The translations under genes and the position numbers were made by a program. Below are positions 1 through 11,083 of a stretch of DNA of 64,000 nucleotides, piece by piece. Origin of the DNA: Cyanoderma ruficeps (lineage: Eukaryota; Chordata; Aves; Passeriformes; Timaliidae). The DNA is taken from NCBI GenBank assembly GCA_008694505.1, contig VZDJ01000623.1:16673754-16737753 (forward strand), read 5' to 3'. The notes under the pieces were generated by a model. That model was not told the origin of the DNA. It did no database searches and worked only from the letters and a program-made list of their open reading frames with translations. Every line of letters begins with the position of its first letter. Positions within the stretch are counted from its first letter, which is position 1.

Positions 1-1282
1 TTGGCTGCTCTCTAGATATTCACAGCTTTAGAGAGAGGCGAAGAGGGTTTTTGTTGGTTTTTTTTAGGAACTCTGGCAGCTTCTTAACAGACTGCAGGGG
101 AAAAAAACAAGATGTTTATTTAAATCTGCATTCAAAATAAAATGTACTTCAGGCAACATGCCATGGTAAAGAATCTTTCAATGGTATTTAAAACTTAGAC
201 CTGTACACAACTTAAAACATGAGATAATTACAAAAAAACTATGATTTTCCCGTATGCATTCATGCGTCTTAAAAATATGTTTTCAATGAGAAGACAATCC
301 TATCTTTCGGCAACACAAAACAAGGTATGTTGTAAAATGTGCAATACAAAAAATCACTCCAAAAACATTAGCCCCTTTGGAACCTTCTGTTTCAAAAAAT
401 GTAGTCTGTTCTGGAAACAAGAATTGTTAGAAGAAGTTTGTTTTCACATAATTATAGATACCTTAGAGACAATCATGAAACAGTCTAAGGAATAGTAAGC
501 TTTGTACTATGAACATATTTGCAATGCTAATAAACAGAGATGAAAACAAGAAGTAACTAGCTAGAAAACAGAGTCTGAATGCTAAAAAGCTAAAAGTAAC
601 TCAGATGTTAAACCTTCCAGCATCAGTTAAAATTTGCCCTAGATTGTCAGTGACCTCAGGGATTTATAACATAAAGGCCTATATTTGACCTATAAAAAAC
701 AAAAAATTAAAGTCTGTCTGTCCAGCCCTCCACTCCCCATTATCACAGATCCAGAGGCTTATTTAACTAGACTGGGAGCTTACCTTTAGTACCACAAACA
801 TTACCAAGGGCGCATTGTTAATGTCAGGGGTCTAGTGCCTTCAAATGCTCTATTTGCAAACAAGCATTTCACAAGTTACAAAGGGTTTTGGGTTTTTTTC
901 CATGAGAGGTTCACTTATAATTCTTGTTGTGTTAAATTTTTTTGTGGTTTTTGGTTTTGTAGTGGAGGTTTTTTTGTTGTTATAGTTGGTTTGTTTTTTT
1001 TTTTTTTTNTTTTTTCTTTTGGTTTGTTTGTTTCACACAAAAAGTTTTGCTTAGTTTTCATCTCTCTTCTGACACCCATTTCAGGAAATTCAGACTATTC
1101 ACCTTAAAGAAAAAAACATCTTTTATCCAACTTACATGATGAGGACAGTTTTATTTAAAATGAAAGGGATGAAAATTACAGAAGTCACCTACAAATTTTG
1201 TTAATACTCAGTATTCACTGAAGTAACTTAAACAGAGATAGCAGAGTTTGACTACAACCCATGACAAAATTTTACTGTGTGG
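1..1282. other. Non-coding AT-rich stretch, no gene seen
   Basis: No frame here looks like a protein and I recognise no repeat family. The one notable feature is a T/G-rich low-complexity tract at about 923-1031. It contains a single ambiguous base (N) at 1009 inside a long T run, probably a homopolymer the assembly could not resolve. The open frame that crosses it (835-1107) only translates the T/G tract. Confidence 0.6.
923..1031. repeat. T/G-rich low-complexity tract with an N
   Basis: The + strand is almost purely T and G, with repeated TTTG and TTGG words ending in a T run of more than 20 bases broken by an N at 1009. This is simple sequence, not a gene. Tracts of similar composition occur near 3291, 10503, 30433 and 41991. 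Confidence 0.85.
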
Positions 1283-1467
1283 GTGGTGCTATGTTGGCAC
1301 ATGTTGTCCAGAGAAGTTCTGGATGATCTATTCCTGGAAGTGTTCAAGGCCAGGCTGGATGGGGATCTGAGCAATGCAGTCTAGTAGAAGGCGTCCCTGC
1401 CCATGTCAGGTGGGTTGGAATGAGATGGTCTTTAAAATTCCCCGATCTAAACCATTTTATAATTAAA
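1283..1467 (+). mobile_element. CR1 LINE 3' end, sense
   Basis: The stretch reads in order through the 3' end of the bird CR1 consensus: a decayed 'gcacaggttgcccagagaag' block, TTCCTGGAAGTGTTCAAGG, CCAGGCTGGATGGGG, CTGAGCAA, then GTCCCTGCCCATG, GGGTTGGAATGAGATGG and a decayed terminal TTCTATGATT-type repeat at about 1453-1467. Only the last 185 bases of the LINE survive, so it has no reverse transcriptase and cannot move. Scattered substitutions suggest a middle-aged copy. Confidence 0.9.
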
Positions 1468-4400
1468 TTTTTTTTTTCAGACACTAGCCCCTGCCTTTTT
1501 TATTTCATGTTGTGTCTTTTCAACTTCATTAAATCTAAAAAATATTGCTAATTTTTACCTCTTGATAATAGATATTTTGATAGCATCTAGAAGATCCAGT
1601 CAGGATGGGGAACAGTTTGTATTGGTTCAACACCACCCCAGAGATCTAGTTACCAGCTCAAGGATTCCAAACAGAAAAAGCAGTTGTGTAAATTTAAAGA
1701 TAATTTGTTCTTTATACTTGTAATATGGTGGAATAATTATTAGTAATAATGCACTTGTATATTTAATAAAAATCAGAGATTTCCTGAACTAGACAATATA
1801 CAGTAAAGAAAGCATACTTTTTTTAGATAGATTTTATGTGTCTGAGAAGACCCCAAAAAACAATGAAACAAATAGGATGATGTTGCATTTAAAAGTTTTA
1901 AAGTAATAAGAATTTAATTTGTCTTTTCAGGAATCTGTAAAATGGCTTCCTGATTGTTTATTTTTTCATATTTTGTCACTGACAATAGTAAAAACATGGA
2001 GGCACAAAAATGCATCACTTACACAGTACCAAAAATTACCCTTTATTCTGACTGAAGTACATGTTCTCTCCATCTAACCTTAACCCTCTAAATGAAATAT
2101 TCATTCCAGCTCTTATTTCAAGATATTCTGATGAACATGGAATAGATAGTTCCTTTCCAGTCCAGTTCCAACCTGGATTTCTGATTTACTCCTTTGGTTA
2201 TGAATATTTCTCTGACTGCATTGCTCCAGACTGCCATAGGGACCGAGTCAAGGGATTACCTTGCAAAGGACAAGAGATTCAGCTTTTGGAAACCCCAATT
2301 TCAATCATGCTTTCAGCGTTTAAAAGATTTTAATTTGATTTTTTATCATACATTTAAACCTCTATACAAGTTACATACACTTCTGACCTTATGTTTTCAG
2401 TCAGAAATAATCTCAGCCACCTTGTGTTTTCTGCCTACCCTTATGAACACAAGCAGGGAACACACACATCTGGACAGCCAAAAGCCAGGATAATTTGGCT
2501 TCTAGCAAACTGAGTGTGCCCAGAAATGTTTCCTGACACTGAGGCTAAGTACCATGCCTTGGCTTTAGATACAAGGAGGCTGTGCAGAAACTGACTTTGG
2601 GAACCACCTTAGAATATTTTGCCAGCCAAACTCTATCGAGGAACTGTATAGAAAGGCTGGCAAAAATCATGCCAAAGAACATATTAACAGCTTAATGACC
2701 CAGCAACACACTCCAGTGCCTAGGAACCTTCCTGAGTCCATGGATTCTTCTACCATGTGCAGTCTGTTTTCATCTAAAAACTGATTCAGGCACATTTGTG
2801 ACACAGGCTTAAATTATTAGAAGCTTTTAATATTTTTATCTCATTTTAAACTGTATTTACAGCAAGGACATAATATTGTAAATATGGGTTTCATGCCTGT
2901 GCGCAGGGTCAGAACAAAACTTTATGAACCAGTCAAAACCTGAAGCCAGGAATACGTGGCTCTATCCTAAATAATATTAAGGTTATAAGAAAGACTAACT
3001 GCTAAATCAATCTGTCCACTTCAGTCTCAGTGAGCTGTTTGTATAGTTTCTGAAGGCAGTGCTTGGCTGAAAGATCCAATTTTTTTTTTTTTCCCACCAG
3101 TACCATTTCTGAAAGAATTTTCCTTTGTTATATATTGGAGTAAAACAGAAAAGCAAGATTGCATTTCATCTTTGGACGGGAAGAAACAAAATTCATATTT
3201 TCAGCAGGGAAAACATATTGTCAATTTTGTTTCTCTCTCCAAGATAAAGAAATTTCAGCCTACTACTTTATCTGGGAGAAATATCAAGGTTGTTTTTTTG
3301 GTTTGTTTGGTGTGGGGCAGATTTTTGCTGCTTTTTGCTGTTGTTTGTTTGTTTGTTTGGGCATTTTTAATTAAAAAATCCTCTATCGTGATTCTTTTTT
3401 TTCTTTTTTAATATTGCATATTCTACTAGAAGAGGTGAATGGGAACCTCCTAGTCACCTTGAGTTTTCCCATCTCTGGAAATAAACTGAATCTCAGACAA
3501 AGTTCATTATTTTCTGCATTTACTATTCTGATCAGGAATTCACTAGGTATTCAGAAATTAGCCACAGAAGTTTATTGAAAATTACCTTTCACTTTAACTC
3601 AATACAGAGGCATAAAAATGGTAAATCAGACTGGTTTTCTTAAGGATTTTTTTTATTTTGTAATTTTTTTAAGGTGCTAGTTTCTTTTCAGGACAAATCT
3701 TTTCATTTCTAACATGAAATCCCTGACCAGGATAGCACTAATTGCATTGCCTAGGCACATTGAGTAGGGATTTCATTTCACACATCACAAACTATCCACA
3801 CAACCTTGTCATAGTAATATTTCACATATATATTTTTCCCAGCAAAGTCTAATCTCCCTATCCTAGTTTCACAGTCCACTACTCTGAAACAAAGCTCAGT
3901 TAAATCTTAATAAAAAAGAAGAAAAATTAAAAGGATCAAAAGGCTCGGTGATTACTCTTAGGCCATTGTCCCTGAACTTGATAAAGGTTTCTGCAACTTC
4001 AGCTGGACTCGAGGGACAGGACTTTGGTAGTCATCAAAGGAGGGTGTTGCTGACACAGCACATTCAAAGGGAAGGAAAATTAGGGGCAGAAAGACAAAGA
4101 ATACTTAGGGTTAAGTGACCATTATAGAGTTTAATAAAATTTTGGGGTTTATTCACCGTTTCTGTAGGAATTAAAGCTTTGAAATTCAATTTTTTTTAAT
4201 CGATACAAATTGCCTTTAAATCAAAGAATTAATTTTCGTGCTTTATCTTAAATGGGTTTTGGATGGCTGCTAATTGCTTTCTATTGATTTCATACATCTG
4301 TTTTACCTCAAAAAATACTTTTCAATCAGCAATATAATGAGAATAAGGGAAATTTCCATTTGTGCACGTGGTATTTCACTCAATGTGTCATGAAGGTCTT

Positions 4401-7006
4401 AGATTTCCTTTTAAAGTACTTTAACAGGTCACTGTCAAAGTCAAAATACTAGTTGGTCCATTGACCTGTTATGGTGTATGCTTCTGTATATTGTCTTTTA
4501 CCTCTATTTCTCCGATAGGTGCACAATAAGGTGAAATAATGTTAACTCCTCCTATTTGAAATAGGGGTTTTTTAACTCAGAAAATTGCTGTTCTTACAAA
4601 GTTATGTGATTGTTTGTTGTGGTTTGAAATTCACACTTGCCTGTAAAATTTCTTGGGGGAAAAAAAGAATAAAAAAATTATAATAAACCAGTCACCAGCT
4701 GCAGTAAATTCATGAGAATATGATAATTATTGGAACAATTGGCATCAAGATTTCAATACATTGGTGTAATGTTTGCATCAAATCAAAGCAATTTGCACTA
4801 AGCAATGATCTGCTCTTCTTTTGATGTGTTGAAAAGCAGCTTTTGATTGAATATCTGATTACTAGAAAAAATACGGCAGATATTTAAAAGTGTGCATTCA
4901 GAGCAATATAGATTTTGTTACCAAGTAAGGAGACCCTTTTCTGCTTTGGAACCAGAAATAGAGTATACTAAGCACACACTTTTTTCACAGGACCATTGGG
5001 AAGACCTGGACCAGAATATTTTTTCTCTTTTTATGATTGTTTTAAATGTCTTTTAGAAACTGCCATTTCACTCCAACTCCTTTTAAGAGATTCTGAATCT
5101 TTCAAGATGTGCTTTTTCTCTCTATTTATTCCCCTAAAGGGGACATGGCTGTTCAGGTAACAGTCATTGAAAACCTGATAGCACAGCCATATCATTAATG
5201 TTAGCAGGTGTGCTTTCGCTATTGAGAAAGTAACCTACTGTTTTCCTGCAATTCAATAAAATTTCCTGATTTGTGGAGAAATATAGTGGATTTAATGGAC
5301 TCACTTGATTTGGCAATTTTTAAGTGTCTGAACCTTGGAAAAAAATTTTGTAGCCATTTTGTTAGTTTTGCAAAACATTTCTGAAAATTTTTATTCCTGG
5401 TATATATTGCTTTCTATATTTCAATATACTGGGATAATATTTAATGTCTTGGAAAGAATTAATTTCTAATAAACAAAAATCAAAATTGCAATTTGTTTCT
5501 TAAATTTATGAATGTTTTTTACTACAACTTGTGTCCTTCAAGACAATTTGACAGGACATTTCAATTTCCATGTCATGAACAGCAGAGCACTGTTGGGCTC
5601 TAGCTCAGCAGTTTGTGCGTAAGGAGACGTTTGCATCCTAAAATGTGTGTGCTTAGGCATCTAAAGCTCCATTAAACCACTGCTGATATTTCAGACTTTT
5701 CTGACATGAAATCAGCCCTGCTACTAACAAATTAAAGTATGCTTTCATTGTAGCATATTTGTTTATGGTATGTAACAATCTGCTCTGCCTGAGTGCCTGG
5801 TACAGATGAAACCGTTGCCTTCTGCTTGGCAAGTCAAACAAATGCCACTATAGGATTGTTAAGCTCTGATAAAACCATACATAAAAATCTGTGTTCCTGG
5901 ACTCCTCTCTTCAGTGCATCTGTTCCAATCCTCCAAGCAATGAAGATGGAGTTCTTCAATGGATTTCTATGGAGTCTGTGGCTTTTTTCTGTCGTCTGTC
6001 CATAGAGTCTGCCCTTGGCTAGAGTATTACAGAGAAACAGCAAACACCCTGAGCTGGCTAATTAATGGAAATACAAAAAGCTTGCTGCCAGGGAATCAAA
6101 TGTTGGAAAACAGGTCCCTTTAGGCTCTTTCTGAGAAGGCTGGCAAATGCAAGCTGTCTACGCATTTGGCTTGGGATAAAACACAATGTTAGACATGGGC
6201 TCTTTAATTTTCTTTTTTTTTCTTCCATGTAAAAAAATTCTGCAATAGCTTACATGGTTTAGATTGACTTCATGGCAATTATGCAGGGTGGAAGCCAATA
6301 TGGAATTCACTCTGTACAATCATATGTTTCATATTGGGTTGTCATTCACTTTATAACTCCAGAGTATAACTCAGGAATGAGTCCGCCAAAGACTGCAGAG
6401 TTACATTCTTCTTTAAAGCAGATAAAAATGGGAGAAGAATATAGAGACTATATTGTGAGGCTAAGAGAGAAAAAAGGGACCATGGAAGTTGAGTGGTATG
6501 GTTTCAAAACTGCACGTTCTGCAAAAAGCCCCAACTCTCCATTTCCCAATGAGATAGTTCTTCAACATGGCTCTAAGCTAACCTGTGCGTTAAGCCTGCA
6601 GATCTGTTCCTTACAGTGAGAACCAGAAGAGCCCACATGAGTTTTTTGACTTTACCCACAGGATAGGATAGACACCTATCTTCACAATACAGTACTGATT
6701 TGGTGTGTAGAAAAGGAGTAAATTATACTAATTTTTCTTTCATCCACCACTGTGATACTAAGGAGTTTTCATTTGGAACACCTCATCTACCTTGCTCCAC
6801 TCCTCAACTTTAACTTACTTAAAATATCCTCAGAGAAATATTTACAAGCACTGAAAGGTTAGAGTAACTCTGTACATCCAAAAATAAAATGATGAGTCTG
6901 CATATGACAAAAATAGCCCATTTTGGCATAGCTGACATCTTAGATGCCTGAATCTTTAACTGGCACATGGATTATGCCCCACCCTCAGCAATCCCAGTTA
7001 TCAGAA
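1468..7006. other. 5.5 kb without recognisable gene or repeat
   Basis: No coding signature and no clear transposon. It contains a T/G tract (3291-3366), a 10-base inverted repeat with nuclear-receptor-like half-sites (4422-4471), and AT-rich unique-looking sequence around 4680-4880 rich in TAAT and ATCAAA words. The longest frame, 6272-6619 (115 codons), resembles no family I know, has biased single-amino-acid content and no splice context, so I do not call it a gene. Confidence 0.5.
3291..3366. repeat. T/G-rich low-complexity tract
   Basis: Runs of TTTGG, TGCTTTTTGCTG and (GTTT)n on the + strand. The GTTT tetramer repeats about four times near 3344-3360. It is simple sequence; the two overlapping short open frames across it are artefacts of stop-poor T/G composition. 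Confidence 0.8.
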
Positions 7007-7302
7007 GATCATAGAATGGCTTGGGTTGGAAGGGGCCTTAAAATGATCTGGTTTCCAGTCCCTGACATGGGCAGGGACATCTTCACTAGGTTCTTTACAG
7101 CCTCATCCAGCCTGGCCTTGAACATGTCTGAGGATGTAGCATAACCATACTTATAGTAAAGAATTTCTTCCTCAAACTAATCTAAATTTATCATCCTTCA
7201 GTTTAAGGCCATTCCCCATTGTCCTATCACCACGTGCCCTTGTGAAAAGTCCCACTCCAGACTTCTCGTACGTCCCCTCTAGGAACTGGAAGCCCCCTTT
7301 AC
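7007..7302 (-). mobile_element. CR1 LINE 3' end, antisense
   Basis: On the + strand this begins with the reverse complement of the CR1 terminus (GATCATAGAATGGCTTGGGT) and continues through GGAAGGGGCCTTAAAATGAT, the 'catgggcagggac' block, 'tccagcctggccttgaaca', 'agaatttcttcctcaaa' and 'aggccattccccattgtcct', and fades after 'aggaactggaagccccc'. About 300 bases of the LINE 3' region remain. It is closely followed by another CR1 tail of a different subfamily on the same strand. Confidence 0.93.
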
Positions 7303-7551
7303 GTACGGCAGACATTTGTATCATGTCTTCTTCCATTTTAAGTGCTTATCTCCATCACATGGGGCCTGTGCTCTTTCTGTTTGTACAAGAAGTTTCAGAA
7401 GTCTTGGGTTTGACCACATGCAGTATGGAGAAATTTCTGGTCTCAGTAGTTTCTGCTGCTCTGAGATCTGATACTCAGTCAAGTGCAACAGCCCCACTGG
7501 TCATGCCCTGTCATCCCCATCATCAGTCTCTCTCAGTTGCTCTAAGCATGA

Positions 7552-7705
7552 ACCATTGAATACCTCAAGTTGGAAGGAACCCAAGGAAGGGTTGTAAGGG
7601 TACATCAAGTCCAATTCCCTGTTTCTCACAGGGCTATGTCACACTAAACTGTATGACAAAGAACATAATCCAGACGGTTCTTGATATCACAATAAGATTG
7701 CACCT
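7552..7705 (-). mobile_element. CR1 LINE 3' end, antisense, second subfamily
   Basis: Starts with 'ttgaatacctcaagttggaa' and continues with an 'atcaagtccaattccctg' block and a decayed 'agaacataatccagacggtt' block. This matches the antisense 3' end of the CR1 subfamily whose sense tail reads 'gagttggactcgatgatcc', not the one at 7007. The sequence is more diverged than its neighbour and the inner boundary is approximate. Confidence 0.75.
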
Positions 7706-9210
7706 GCACCTTGACAGCTTCACACTCATTTGCCAATGTAGAACTTTCTGTGCCCATCACTTAGACTATCAAATCATTCATTCCTTAGGCAAACAGAGCA
7801 CAGAGCTCACACTATCTTAAAAAAGCACCATTCTGTCCTAAAATTCCATAGCCTTCCTAAATAAATTAGCTAGTGAAACCCACTAGGACTGAAAATAGTT
7901 TCACCCTCATAATTACCTAGTAAATGTCAAAATAAATCCCAAGTATTGGTTTTTAGTCCAGTTTATTCACAACCCATTTTAATCTTGTACAAATGTCATC
8001 TTCACTCTTTTTTTTTTTTTTATATTTACTCTCAAAGTGCCTTTTTTTGGTCTGGTGGTGATTGCCACCTACTGCTGTTGACAATCTGTAATGTAAATAA
8101 ATTAGACTAGACCTTGGCAAACTAAGTTTTCAGATGCATGTTCGCAAAGAGTAGGCAGGCATTTGGAAGAGACATTTTCTCCAAGTGACACAATATGCAT
8201 GTGAAGCTGTAAAATCAATACACCATCCACTGAAAAGGAGTTGATTTTCTGAAAAGTTTTCTTGATTGCCTTTGCTTTAAAATGTTTTTTTATATAGCCC
8301 TAATTGTTTGTGGTCTTCTCTTTTGTGAAAATCATTAATGAAAATGACTTCACCCTCAGAATAACCTGTAAATAAAATGAACAGTATGACTGTATTATTA
8401 TAATGAAGCTTTTAATTAAAAAATTGAAGGAAAAAGTATGGAATTCTGCTTAAACTTATATGTGCGAGGCAGATGCACATAAAAGATGACAACTTCCACT
8501 TGTATTTGTCTTTAAGACAATAACCTAACCTCATTAGTCTTCATTTGATCAAGGACTATGTCAGAGGAGTGCTGTCAACGACACCAATTATTGAAACTTA
8601 CACACAGATGGAACACTAAAAACATTTTTGTTTTACAGAAATTAGTTTCTTTCTTGCTTTGTGGCAGTATGCAGCTCATCTGAATCTAATTTCTGATCTT
8701 CAAATTCAGGTTTGTCAGCTGTTGAAGTGTTGTAAGTTTCTCAGCAGTGTGTTTTGGCAATTCTGGTATCTAGAGTAAGATTTTGGGAATAAAGAACAAT
8801 TGGGAACACATTGCTCGGGACCGCTTCTCCCACAGTGCTTGCAAAGGAGGAATTAGCAATGGACAGCACAAGCTGTAACTACAGCTCAAGGAAGTTCCCT
8901 GCAAACTACAAGCCAAGAAGTTCATGCTACTCTTTAAGACACTTTACTTTTAGGTCCCAGTTTTCTGGGGAAATGTTTCTTTCCTTCTGTGCTGTTGAGA
9001 GGGCAGGTGATGACAAATTCTCAGGAGAAGATTCTCCCCTCTGGAACTAATTTCCACCAGTAATGCAGCAAAACCTGAAGGCACAGAGGAAAAAAAACCA
9101 CCAAAACTGTCAGACAGGTTTTTGCCTGAGGTAGATTAGTATGATATTTCAGTCTGCCCTTGGTTTCTGTTTGAGGGTGTGCCTTTGCATTTATGCTTGC
9201 TGGGTAGTAC

Positions 9211-9245
9211 ACAAAAAAAAAACCAAAAAACCAACAACCCACCAC
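9211..9245. repeat. A/C-rich low-complexity tract
   Basis: A short run of A and C on the + strand (runs of A separated by CC, then CAACAACCCACCACC). It is the complement type of the T/G tracts elsewhere in the window. Confidence 0.75.
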
Positions 9246-10502
9246 CTAGAGAAACTTGCTACATTCAGCCAGCTATTGGTAAATAATTTAAAATCTGTAT
9301 TTTATTTGTTGGAAATATACTTGGACTATTAACAATGGAAGTATGTTGTCAGAAATGTTTATGCCATCAGAAATGACTCACTGGTTTACACTCATGGAAA
9401 CACGGCCCAGAAAGACAGAAAGGGCTCAAATATCTCTCAGCTACTGTTCTACCTCAGCTCCTTAAACCTAAACTAATACTTTTGTTGTGAAGGCTGGAGA
9501 TGAAGATGAATTATTTGTAATTACTAGGTATCTAGCTGTGTGATTTTATGTTCCATATTTTATAGCCACTACTGTGAGGATATAAGAATTGATTCCCATG
9601 CACACCAGATCTGCAGTTTAGTGCTTATTATTAAAGCCGTGTGAAAACAAAGGTGAAGATCACTTTTATGTTTTAAATTTTCCATACACTAAAAATCAAA
9701 CAGCACAATAACTTAAAGAGGATAAAAGTTCAGTAGAAGAATAAAATATTAGTGTGTTAGAGCTAAAGGGAAGGTTTTTGGTTAGTGTCTGCTTGGAGTT
9801 ATGTTTAATTTAAGCATTGAGAATCCCCACACAGAAACAACTCCCATTCTGTTTGCTGTTATGCAGAGATTAAGTGCTTGAGGGGTACTGCTGTCTTGAG
9901 AAACCTTGATTTCATACAAGGGATAGAAAGAGGGAAATACTGTAATCCCCAGTTTACAAAAGACGCTGATTTAGCAAAAAGAGATAAATCCCCAGTGAGT
10001 GGACCACTGCATTTTGTAGGACCCCCACACACGTTTCAGAGTTCACTGCCTGGGATCACCACCTCAGTTCATAGTATATATTTAGTGCACCAAAAATCAA
10101 GCACATTTATGATTCCTACTGATTTCAATGGACTTTCAGTAGTATGCATGCTTAAGTGCTTTTCTAGGTCAGAGCCCTGCCTGCTTTGTGTCTTCTAAGC
10201 TGTACTGCCCTCTGTTTTAGCACTGCTCCTGTGCCTGAGGCAATCCGGCAAAGGTATTTGCAGTCCTTTCAGGAAAGATGAAGAATGCTGCATACTGGTC
10301 AACCACCCCTTGCTAATAACACCTTTTCTTTTTTTGTATTCAGCAATTAAATTACAAAAAAACCCCAACCATATTTCAAAACAGTGGGCAAATCTATCCA
10401 CACCTTTAAATCCTATAGTCCTTTGGAATGGACAAGTACTCAGGTCTCCTTAACCACTGTCTGTCTTTCATCTGCTTTACTTTGCCCCTCAAGAGCACTC
10501 TC

Positions 10503-10617
10503 AGTTTTGTGTGGTTTTGGGTTTCGTTTGTTTTGGATTTTCGTTTGTTTTGGGGATGTTTTTTGGTTGTTGTTTTGGTTTGGTTTTTTGGTTCTTGGTT
10601 TTTGGGGGTTTTTTTTG
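10503..10617. repeat. T/G-rich low-complexity tract
   Basis: About 115 bases of T and G with words such as TTTTGG, GTTTG and TTGTTG, ending in a T run. It is the longest such tract in the window and explains the stop-free frames at 10384-10752 and 10428-10688. Confidence 0.85.
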
Positions 10618-10867
10618 ACTCATACATTTCTAGGAACTGGGTCATTCCCAATAATGCCATGTATGCTGGAGTCCTACAGACTAAGTAGGGTTAAAAGCAG
10701 CTTGGTCTGCCAGCTAGTTTTCATCAATTCTTTTGTGTTTGTTCAGTCATAACTGCCATGAACCTTCTTTCTCCTCTTTCTCCTTCCCACCTGCAAATAA
10801 TAGAGATAAACCCAAAGACAAGATAGCAGCATGTGGCCCACCAAACACACCCAGTCCATGACCAATG

Positions 10868-11083
10868 GCAGATCTTCAAAGACTTGCAGAGATCTCCATC
10901 TCTAAAGATATCCAAACTCAGCTGGGCACAACCCCAGGCAACCTGCTCTGTCATAGGTTTTGGTCGGAAGAGACCTACAAGGTCATCTTGTTCTTTGGGC
11001 AACCTCTTCTATCTGAAGGCTCCTGAGCAGTGAGGTTGGACTAGATGATCTCAAGAGATTTATTCCATTTCAAGAATTTTTGA
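10868..11083 (+). mobile_element. CR1 LINE 3' end, sense, interrupted
   Basis: Sense CR1 blocks appear in order: 'agatctccatctctaaagat', 'ccaaactcagctgggcacaa', 'caggcaacctgctctg', then after a break 'gggcaacctcttctat', 'ctcctgagcagtgaggttgg' and 'actagatgatctcaagag'. The break at about 10951-10993 holds sequence resembling a CR1 terminus in the opposite orientation, listed separately. The copy is old and lacks a clean terminal repeat. Confidence 0.8.
10951..10993 (-). mobile_element. Short antisense CR1 terminus nested in sense CR1
   Basis: The + strand reads 'tcataggttttggtcggaag' and then 'agacctacaaggtcatcttg'. This resembles the reverse complement of a CR1 3' end ('tcatagaatggtttgggttgg' followed by 'agaccttcaaggtcatctag'). 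It is flanked by an imperfect direct repeat of the host CR1: AGGCAACCTGCTCT at 10936-10949 and GGGCAACCTCTTCT at 10997-11010. That fits a target-site duplication from a very short insertion; template switching is an alternative. Confidence 0.5.

Larger units (their letters stand above)
7706..10867. other. 3.1 kb without recognisable gene or repeat
   Basis: No gene is supported. It includes an A/C-rich tract (9211-9245), a large T/G tract (10503-10617), and otherwise unique-looking AT-rich sequence. Several short open frames near 10400-10750 on both strands owe their length to the stop-poor T/G tract. Confidence 0.5.

Noticed and set aside
6272..6619. 115-codon open frame on the + strand
   Set aside because: No recognisable domain, no splice or promoter context, and a length that is expected by chance somewhere in 64 kb of six-frame sequence.
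10384..10752. 122-codon open frame on the + strand
   Set aside because: It is kept open by a T/G-rich tract that has few stop codons; the protein is a run of W, F, G and V without motif.
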